Assembly (NCBI GenBank): GCA_938091475.1
Contig: CALLJI010000067.1
Coordinates: 1-5,539, forward strand
From: an uncultured Caldimicrobium sp.
Lineage (GTDB): Bacteria; Desulfobacterota; Thermodesulfobacteria; Thermodesulfobacteriales; Thermodesulfobacteriaceae
DNA length: 5,539 bases
Direction of reading: 5' to 3'
Positions 1 to 4,014 of the stretch are shown piece after piece. A program made the translations under genes and the position numbers. The notes under the pieces are model-generated. The model was not told where the DNA came from. It made no database searches and worked only from the letters and a program-made list of their open reading frames with translations. Numbering within the stretch: position 1 is the first letter of the stretch; each line of letters opens with the position of its first letter.

Positions 1-435
1 GTCCGTAAATGCCCCAGTTGTAAAAAACCTATTCCAAATCCTCGCATGGATTTTGGTTGCGCCGCTTACTGTAAATATGCAGAAATATGTTTGGGAGAAC
101 TTCCACCAGAACTAATCAGAGAAAAGGCAAATCTACTTAAAACGCGCTTGCTAACCCTTTTAGAAAATCTTTTAGATACGAAAACTTTTAAGGAATTAGA
201 GAGGGAGGCAGCCCTCTTAGAAGAAAAATTAAAAGAAAAAGAACGCTCCCTTGGCTCTTTGCTTCTGACTTTTTATTTTTATTTCCTTAGCCCAGAACAA
301 AGAGAGGAAGTACTAAAGAAGTTAAATCTCCCTGAGACTCTGTGGGAGGAGATAAAAATAGCTCTTCGAAAATTACCTTTAGGACTAACTCTAAAGGAAC
401 TAAGAGAAATATTTTTAGAGAAACCATTGGATTAA
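1..435 (+). CDS. C-terminal part of a cysteine-motif, helical hypothetical protein (5' end outside window)
   Basis: The frame is open from base 1 to the TAA at 433-435, so the gene starts upstream of the window. The first Met codon at 46 is unlikely to be the start: no ribosome binding site precedes it, and the codons before it encode KCPSCKKP, the first half of a cysteine motif. In window-codon numbering the cysteines are C4, C7, C20, C24 and C30, a CX2C-X12-CX3CX5C pattern ending in YCKYAEICLG. This could hold a zinc ion or an Fe-S cluster. The remaining roughly 110 residues are charged and predicted helical, with an E/K-rich stretch of coiled-coil character in the middle. I do not recognise the family with confidence. 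Its stop overlaps the ribosome binding site of the next gene, so it is probably in one operon with the two Fe-S proteins that follow, which favours a redox role for the cysteine cluster. That role is inference. Confidence 0.8.
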   Translation, partial: VRKCPSCKKPIPNPRMDFGCAAYCKYAEICLGELPPELIREKANLLKTRLLTLLENLLDTKTFKELEREAALLEEKLKEKERSLGSLLLTFYFYFLSPEQREEVLKKLNLPETLWEEIKIALRKLPLGLTLKELREIFLEKPLD

Positions 436-442
436 AGGAGGG
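434..442 (+). promoter_or_regulatory. Strong Shine-Dalgarno deciding the start of the ferredoxin-like gene
   Basis: AAAGGAGGG abuts the ATG at 443 with no spacer, which is too close for that codon to work as a start. It is 6 bases from the second in-frame ATG at 449, which is optimal spacing. The site also overlaps the TAA of the preceding gene by two bases, suggesting translational coupling. Confidence 0.85.
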
Positions 443-448
443 ATGAAA

Positions 449-1186
449 ATGGCTAAAGTTTTAAGGAAAATTATAGAAATTGATGAAGAGCTTTGTAATG
501 GATGTGGGAAATGTGTGCTTGCCTGTCAGGAGGGGGCTTTAGCGATAATAGATGGTAAAGCTAAGCTTATAAGTGAAATTTTATGTGACGGTCTTGGAGC
601 CTGTATTGGAGAATGTCCAACAGGGGCTTTAAAAATTATTGAAAGAGAAGCAGAGGAGTTTAGTGAAGAAGCTGTAAAGGAGCATCTGAATCATTTTAGA
701 GCAAAAGAGACCAGTGAAGCCTTTTCCTCTCTTGCCTGCGGTTGCCCTTCACATCAGTTACAAGAATTGACTCCCTTTGAAAAAGAGAGTGAAACTTATT
801 CAATTCCATCTGCACTCTCCCACTGGCCTATTCAAATCAGATTAATTCCAGCTTCTGCACCTTTTCTCGAAGAGGCAGAACTTCTTGTTTGTGCTGATTG
901 TGTAGGAGTTGCCTATCCCCAGCTACATCAAAAGCTTTTACCTGGGAAAAAAATAATGTTAGGATGCCCTAAGTTTGACCCCGTTGATTTATATATAGAA
1001 AAATTTTCCGAAATTTTAGAAAAAAGAAAACTAAAAAGTATAGAAATAGCCATTATGGAGGTTCCTTGTTGTAAAGGTTTAGTATATATTCTCTTAGAAG
1101 CAAGAAAACTTGCTAAAAAAGAAATACCTATTAAAGTTTATACGATAAGTGTTAGGGGAGAAATTTTAAAGGAGGAAATAGTCTAA
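449..1186 (+). CDS. 4Fe-4S ferredoxin-domain protein, one complete and one three-cysteine cluster motif
   Basis: A 245-residue cytoplasmic iron-sulfur protein. I chose the ATG at 449 over the one at 443 because of ribosome binding site spacing. The N-terminal ferredoxin domain (about residues 8-66) has a full CX2CX2CX3C motif at C16, C19, C22 and C26. The second motif reads CDGLGACIGECP: C46, C52 and C56 are present but the expected second cysteine is Leu49. From memory, the CDGLGAC wording is typical of this ferredoxin-like family, so it is probably an inherited trait and not a sequencing error. The C-terminal part (about residues 95-240) is not a ferredoxin. It carries further cysteine signatures, CGC at 97-99, CADC at 148-151, GCP at C173 and PCC at 207-208, which could ligate another cluster or form a redox-active site. 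No transmembrane segment or signal peptide is seen. The next gene is a siroheme-reductase-like protein three bases downstream, so an electron-transfer role for that partner is likely. Substrate and partner are inferred. Confidence 0.88.
   Translation: MAKVLRKIIEIDEELCNGCGKCVLACQEGALAIIDGKAKLISEILCDGLGACIGECPTGALKIIEREAEEFSEEAVKEHLNHFRAKETSEAFSSLACGCPSHQLQELTPFEKESETYSIPSALSHWPIQIRLIPASAPFLEEAELLVCADCVGVAYPQLHQKLLPGKKIMLGCPKFDPVDLYIEKFSEILEKRKLKSIEIAIMEVPCCKGLVYILLEARKLAKKEIPIKVYTISVRGEILKEEIV
1168..1175 (+). promoter_or_regulatory. Shine-Dalgarno of the siroheme-reductase-like gene, with long spacing
   Basis: AAAGGAGG lies inside the last codons of the preceding gene and is 14 bases from the ATG at 1190, longer than the usual 5-10. 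The upstream TAA at 1184-1186 is in the same frame and only one codon before this ATG, so terminating ribosomes could re-initiate here. No nearer in-frame start exists. Confidence 0.6.
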
Positions 1187-1189
1187 CCT

Positions 1190-1861
1190 ATGGACTGGAA
1201 AAAAGAAGCAGAGGCACTTCTTGAGAAGATGTCACAAGCAGAAAAAGGATACGAGGTTAAAGGATGTTTTGGACTTAATAAATGTCCTAATGCCCTAACC
1301 TCTTCCTCAACCCTTTTAACTACTATAGAGGAAATTTTAGAAAATGAAAAACTTACTGAATTTTTGAAATCAAAAGTAAAAGGACCCCTTAGGGCGCATC
1401 ACAAATTTAGAGTATATCTCTCCGAATGTCCAAATGCCTGTTCTCAAATTCATATTGCAGATTTTGCTATGCATGGAGTGGTAAGAGTAGAAGTTCATCC
1501 CAAGGAATGTTCTTTTTGCGGATCCTGCCTTGAAGTCTGTGAGGAGGAAGCGATTGAATTATTAGATTTTGGACCGAACATTCAGGAAGAGAAATGTGTA
1601 GGTTGTGGAGCCTGTGTAAAAATCTGCCCCGAAGGGGCTTTAGCAAGTCACGAGGTTTATTATAAAATTTATTTAGGAGGTAAGTTAGGGCGTCATCCTC
1701 GTTTGGCCTCTTTTTACACTCTGGCTAAAGAAGATGAAGCCCTAAATATCTTGAAAAAAGTATTAACTTTATACAAGGCTAAAAATGAAAAAGGTGAACG
1801 CTTAGGAGCTATAATTGAAAAATTGGGTTGGGAAAATTTTAAAAAATTACTTCAGGGATAG
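1190..1861 (+). CDS. Small sulfite/nitrite reductase-type siroheme-4Fe-4S protein with a two-cluster ferredoxin insert
   Basis: A 223-residue protein related to the 4Fe-4S/siroheme half-domain of sulfite and nitrite reductases. The bridging-cluster ligands are all visible as CX5C (C26, C32, in GCFGLNKCPNA) and CX3C (C80, C84, in SECPNACSQ). The segment YLGGKLGRHPRLA (161-173) matches the conserved stretch after the cluster in this family. Between them sits a ferredoxin insert with two CX2CX2CX3C motifs: C107, C110, C113, C117 and C136, C139, C142, C146. DsrA/DsrB and anaerobic AsrC-type reductases carry an insert in the same place. The protein starts only about 25 residues before the first cluster cysteine, so the N-terminal ferredoxin-like half-domain (NIR_SIR_ferr, about 60-70 residues) normally found there is missing. 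Siroheme binding and catalysis are therefore uncertain; it may need a partner subunit or act as an electron carrier. It follows the ferredoxin-like gene by three bases and overlaps the convergent LysM gene at its 3' end. Sulfite, nitrite or hydroxylamine are all possible substrates. Confidence 0.85.
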   Translation: MDWKKEAEALLEKMSQAEKGYEVKGCFGLNKCPNALTSSSTLLTTIEEILENEKLTEFLKSKVKGPLRAHHKFRVYLSECPNACSQIHIADFAMHGVVRVEVHPKECSFCGSCLEVCEEEAIELLDFGPNIQEEKCVGCGACVKICPEGALASHEVYYKIYLGGKLGRHPRLASFYTLAKEDEALNILKKVLTLYKAKNEKGERLGAIIEKLGWENFKKLLQG

Positions 1862-3467
1862 CGGTATGGTTAATCTTTAAGTCCTCATCTTTGGTAGACT
1901 TTTTATTCAAATAATCCTGAAAATATTCTAAAACCTCTCCGTTTAGAACCCTTTTTGCTCCAGCGTAACGTTTCTTAAAATATGGGTCATCCAGAGAGTC
2001 TATAGAAATTCTTTTTCTTGAAGATGAGATATGAATAAATCTATTATCTCCCAAATAAATACCAACATGAGAAATTCTATTTCCATTGGTTCTGAAGAAA
2101 ACCAAATCTCCTGGTATAAGCTCATTCATCTCTACATAGGTTCCTATTTGAAATTGTTGGGCTGAACTGCGAGGTAGTTTTATCCCCAGTTCTTCATAGA
2201 CCAATTTTACAAAGGCGGAACAATCTAAATAGCCACTCCCTTCTCCTCCTAATCTATAGCGAGAGTCCGCTAAATTCTTAGAAAGGTCAATAAATTTCTG
2301 GCTAAGTGCCACTTTATCTTCCTTTGAGAGCATAGAGGGGGTTAAGATTTTATTTTTTACAATAATATTTTTTTCAAATTTTTCTTTAAGATTTTCCTCT
2401 TTGCTTTGGAAGGATTGTTTTGGGCTTTCAAGCACAAAGGGTTTTTCTGGAAGCTGGGCTGTAGAGGGAATTTTTAGCTTTTGTCCTACTGAAATAATAT
2501 TATTCTCAAGGTGGTTAATTCTTTTAAGTTCTTCTAAAGGCACATTATACATAAGAGAGATTCTATAGAGCGTTTCTCCCTCCTTAACAATATGGTAGTT
2601 TCTCTCCTCTTGCCTTTGAGGAGAAGTATCTATAGGTGCTAAAATTTTCACATACAATTTCTGCCCTGGTCTTAGGTTCTTATCCCTTAGTTGGTTAATC
2701 TTCTCTAACTCCTCTGCCGAAATTCCATATTTTTGGGCAATCTTTTTTAAGGTGTCCCCTTTTTTGACGGTATATGTAATTACTACAGATTCCAAAGATT
2801 CACCCCTTTTGGGTGAAGAGAAGGGGTCTTCCTTGGGTAAGGATTGACTATCTTCCTTAAGAGGTATCTTTAATTCCATACCTACCTTTAACTTTCTCTC
2901 TGAGATTCCATTTAAGTTTTTTATGGCTTCAACAGAGGTATTATACTTCTTTGCAAGGCTAAAGATGGTATCCCCAACAGACACTTTATGAATGAGAAAG
3001 TTTACTTCTCTTTTGTTTGCTTGAGCTTTTTGGTTTTCTTGGGGAGGCTCTTTCCGATGTGTAGGATATTCTTCCCTCACTTTGGCTTCTGCCTTCGGAG
3101 TGACTAATAACTTTTGTCCTACAGAGAGTTTTTGGGTTTGTAAATTATTAATGGCTTTAAGCTCTTCTATGCTTAAACCAAATTTTTTGGCAATTTTTCC
3201 TAAGGTATCTCCCTTTTTGACAATATAATAGGAAGATTCCAGAGATTTTTGAGAGCTTTGAGCACCTTGAGGGGCTTTTTGGGTTTTTTTAGTTTCTGAA
3301 ACTTTAGAGGAAATTTTTTTTGCTTGGGAGGGCTTTTTTTTCTGATCCGAGGAAGCGGTACTTTTTAATATATTTTGGGTTTCTCCCAATAATGGATTGG
3401 GAGAGATTAATAAGGAAAGAAACAAAAAAATCAATAAAAAATTATATAGATAAGTTTTGGTTTTCAT
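1839..3467 (-). CDS. Secreted peptidoglycan endopeptidase: four LysM repeats plus NlpC/P60 domain
   Basis: A 542-residue exported cell-wall hydrolase. Residues 1-28 form a signal peptide (KTK basic start, hydrophobic core about 9-22, likely cleavage near LLG-ET; no lipobox cysteine). A Lys/Ser/Gln-rich linker runs to about 78. Four LysM peptidoglycan-binding repeats follow at about 80-122, 157-201, 231-273 and 290-333, each with the (K)xGDT(L) and (S)VGQKL-type signatures. Repeats 1 and 3 are the most alike. The NlpC/P60 cysteine peptidase domain spans about 385-508: Cys416 in LDCSAFV, His467 in SHVGIYLGD and His479 in FIHIS fit the catalytic triad. NlpC/P60 enzymes cut peptide cross-links or stems, often D-Glu to diaminopimelate, so it probably acts in wall remodelling or daughter-cell separation. 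A charged tail of about 34 residues follows the domain. The only good start is the ATG at 3465-3467; an in-frame stop lies at 3498-3500 upstream. The ribosome binding site is weak. The gene has its own promoter and is not an obvious partner of either neighbouring gene. Confidence 0.95.
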   Translation of the reverse strand: MKTKTYLYNFLLIFLFLSLLISPNPLLGETQNILKSTASSDQKKKPSQAKKISSKVSETKKTQKAPQGAQSSQKSLESSYYIVKKGDTLGKIAKKFGLSIEELKAINNLQTQKLSVGQKLLVTPKAEAKVREEYPTHRKEPPQENQKAQANKREVNFLIHKVSVGDTIFSLAKKYNTSVEAIKNLNGISERKLKVGMELKIPLKEDSQSLPKEDPFSSPKRGESLESVVITYTVKKGDTLKKIAQKYGISAEELEKINQLRDKNLRPGQKLYVKILAPIDTSPQRQEERNYHIVKEGETLYRISLMYNVPLEELKRINHLENNIISVGQKLKIPSTAQLPEKPFVLESPKQSFQSKEENLKEKFEKNIIVKNKILTPSMLSKEDKVALSQKFIDLSKNLADSRYRLGGEGSGYLDCSAFVKLVYEELGIKLPRSSAQQFQIGTYVEMNELIPGDLVFFRTNGNRISHVGIYLGDNRFIHISSSRKRISIDSLDDPYFKKRYAGAKRVLNGEVLEYFQDYLNKKSTKDEDLKINHTAIPEVIF

Positions 3468-3496
3468 TTTAAAGGAAATTTGTTTTGTTTTTGTTT

Positions 3497-3524
3497 TTTA
3501 TATCTAAAAATTTTCAAAAGTCAA
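3497..3524 (-). promoter_or_regulatory. Sigma-70 type promoter of the LysM/NlpC gene
   Basis: Reading the - strand, TTGACT (3524-3519) is followed after 16 bases by TATAAA (3502-3497). Each hexamer matches the consensus at five of six positions, and the spacer is A/T-rich. Transcription would start near 3490, giving a leader of about 23 bases before the ATG at 3467. It lies about 30 bases from the edge of the hairpin array, so the gene does not depend on read-through from the regulator gene to its right. Confidence 0.65.
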
Positions 3525-3538
3525 GCCCAAAAATGAGG

Positions 3539-3555
3539 ATGCTCTAAAAAAGCAT
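3539..3555. repeat. Small inverted repeat next to the hairpin array
   Basis: ATGCT (3539-3543) and AGCAT (3551-3555) are complementary around a 7-base loop. The stem is only 5 bp and there is no T-run, so it is not a convincing terminator. It overlaps the first, degenerate hairpin unit by two bases and may be a remnant of another unit. Confidence 0.35.
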
Positions 3556-3577
3556 AGGAGCACGACATACTGTGCCC
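3554..3577 (+). repeat. Hairpin unit 1, degenerate
   Basis: Starts ATAGGAGCAC instead of GTAGGGGCAC and ends GTGCCC. The stem is GCAC/GTGC (3560-3563 with 3572-3575), with an A opposite C at 3559/3576 and a G-T pair next to the loop. It looks like a decayed copy of the CACAG-core units at 3636 and 3860. Confidence 0.65.
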
Positions 3578-3595
3578 AAATAATTTAAAAAAGAT

Positions 3596-3620
3596 GTAGG
3601 GGCAAATCACGATTTGCCCC
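3596..3620 (+). repeat. Hairpin unit 2, core CAAATC
   Basis: GTAG, then a perfect inverted repeat GGGGCAAATC (3599-3608), AC, GATTTGCCCC (3611-3620). The tip CACG is the same as in units 3 and 10. Confidence 0.85.
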
Positions 3621-3635
3621 AAAGAATGTAAAAAA

Positions 3636-3659
3636 GTAGGGGCACAGCACGCTGTGCCC
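3636..3659 (+). repeat. Hairpin unit 3, core CACAGC
   Basis: GTAG, then GGGCACAGC (3640-3648), AC, GCTGTGCCC (3651-3659). The stem is the same as in unit 9 with a different loop. Confidence 0.85.
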
Positions 3660-3669
3660 AAAAAATCTT

Positions 3670-3694
3670 GTAGGGGCAGCCCTTGCGGCTGCCC
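3670..3694 (+). repeat. Hairpin unit 4, core CAGCC
   Basis: GTAG, then GGGCAGCC (3674-3681), loop CTTGC, GGCTGCCC (3687-3694). Only 6 bases separate it from the inverted unit that follows, forming a BIME-like pair. Confidence 0.85.
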
Positions 3695-3700
3695 AATTTT

Positions 3701-3725
3701 GGGCACGGCAATGCCGTGCCCCTAC
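3701..3725 (-). repeat. Hairpin unit 5, inverted, core CACGGC
   Basis: GGGCACGGC (3701-3709), loop AAT, GCCGTGCCC (3713-3721), then CCTAC, so GTAG is at the 5' foot on the - strand. Same stem as unit 8. Confidence 0.85.
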
Positions 3726-3733
3726 AAAATCTT

Positions 3734-3757
3734 GGGCGATTCTTGAATCGCCCCTAT
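3734..3757 (-). repeat. Hairpin unit 6, inverted, core CGATTC
   Basis: GGGCGATTC (3734-3742), TT, GAATCGCCC (3745-3753), then CTAT: the foot is ATAG in place of GTAG on the - strand. The flank CCCAAA at 3760-3765 can also pair with TTTGGG at 3770-3775, an alternative fold involving the next unit. Confidence 0.8.
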
Positions 3758-3772
3758 GACCCAAATCTCTTT

Positions 3773-3797
3773 GGGCTGGGGCAAGCCCAGCCCCTAC
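3773..3797 (-). repeat. Hairpin unit 7, inverted, core CTGGG
   Basis: GGGCTGGG (3773-3780), loop GCAAG, CCCAGCCC (3786-3793), then CTAC. Read in its own orientation the loop is CTTGC, the same loop as unit 4 although the stem differs. Confidence 0.85.
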
Positions 3798-3811
3798 GAA
3801 TAAAACCTCTT

Positions 3812-3836
3812 GGGCACGGCGGTGCCGTGCCCCTAC
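3812..3836 (-). repeat. Hairpin unit 8, inverted, core CACGGC
   Basis: GGGCACGGC (3812-3820), loop GGT, GCCGTGCCC (3824-3832), then CTAC. The stem is identical to unit 5. Confidence 0.85.
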
Positions 3837-3859
3837 GATTTCAAAAATTTCAAAAAACT

Positions 3860-3884
3860 GTAGGGGCACAGCATTGCTGTGCCC
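3860..3884 (+). repeat. Hairpin unit 9, core CACAGC
   Basis: GTAG, then GGGCACAGC (3864-3872), loop ATT, GCTGTGCCC (3876-3884). The stem matches unit 3; the loop matches unit 5 once orientation is normalised. Confidence 0.85.
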
Positions 3885-3899
3885 GAAATATCAAAAAGG

Positions 3900-3924
3900 G
3901 TAGGGGCAATTCACGAATTGCCCC
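3900..3924 (+). repeat. Hairpin unit 10, core CAATTC
   Basis: GTAG, then GGGGCAATTC (3903-3912), AC, GAATTGCCCC (3915-3924). It differs from unit 2 by one compensated base pair in the core (AAATC against AATTC). Confidence 0.85.
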
Positions 3925-3930
3925 GAATCC

Positions 3931-3953
3931 GTAGGGGCGTGCCCTGTCCCTAC
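3931..3953. repeat. Hairpin unit 11, rearranged copy with GTAG at both feet
   Basis: GTAGGG (3931-3936) pairs with CCCTAC (3948-3953) around the 11-base interior GCGTGCCCTGT. The normal core hairpin is lost, so it looks like a deletion or fusion of two half units, possibly one in each orientation. Confidence 0.65.
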
Positions 3954-4014
3954 GAAGGGGCCTTTCAAATATTAATTATCTATGACATCTTTAAAGAGTA
4001 ATCACACTTTATTT
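3954..4014. other. Spacer between regulator gene and hairpin array
   Basis: An A/T-rich stretch just downstream of the regulator stop codon. It contains an imperfect stem AAAG-a-GT with AC-a-CTTT (3993-4010) that has no U-run after it on the - strand, so I do not call a terminator. I see no gene or other site. Confidence 0.5.

Larger units (their letters stand above)
3554..3953. repeat. Array of eleven REP-like hairpin units with constant foot and variable core
   Basis: This GC-rich intergenic block contains eleven short inverted repeats spaced about 31-48 bases apart, separated by A/T-rich spacers. Normalised for orientation, nearly every unit reads GTAGGGGC, a variable 4-5 base arm, a 2-5 base loop, the complementary arm, GCCC, then usually A/G followed by A. 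Units at 3554, 3596, 3636, 3670, 3860 and 3900 point forward; units at 3701, 3734, 3773 and 3812 point in reverse; the one at 3931 is degenerate. The inner arms differ (CACAG, CACGG, AAATC, AATTC, GATTC, AGCC, CTGGG), yet both sides always change together. A GTAG at the 5' foot of a hairpin is the known signature of REP elements mobilised by RAYT transposases; inverted pairs resemble BIMEs. No RAYT gene lies in the window. Possible roles are transcript 3'-end protection or attenuation between the regulator gene and the LysM gene, or none. The long open frames crossing the block are artefacts. Confidence 0.9.

Noticed and set aside
46..48. ATG at 46 as the start of the first gene
   Set aside because: The frame is open to base 1, upstream codons carry the CPSC half of the cysteine motif, and there is no ribosome binding site before the ATG.
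443..445. ATG at 443 as the start of the ferredoxin-like gene
   Set aside because: It touches the Shine-Dalgarno sequence directly; the ATG at 449 has a proper 6-base spacing.
3863..3878. Sigma-54 promoter look-alike GGCAC...TTGCT in hairpin unit 9
   Set aside because: The spacing from GG of GGCAC to GC is 9 bases instead of 10, the resemblance follows from the hairpin core itself, and no + strand gene lies downstream.
3521..3934. Three overlapping open frames (3521-3706 -, 3585-3869 -, 3683-3934 +) that could be read as small hypothetical proteins
   Set aside because: They lie entirely within or across the hairpin array, overlap each other on both strands, and their peptides are translations of the repeat (GARH, VGAGLAPAQ, GHGNAVPLQ type phrases). 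No ribosome binding site or domain supports them. Such peptides are, from memory, common false genes in repeat-rich genomes.
3554..3953. CRISPR array
   Set aside because: Units are not identical direct repeats; they occur in both orientations, and spacers are short, A/T-rich and of irregular length. No cas gene is seen.
3554..3953. Integron attC sites (conserved ends, variable imperfect palindromes)
   Set aside because: The GTTRRRY / RYYYAAC ends are absent, stems lack the extrahelical bases of attC, and no gene cassettes lie between the units.
3993..4010. Rho-independent terminator for the regulator gene
   Set aside because: The stem is weak, has an internal A-A mismatch and no U-run follows on the - strand.
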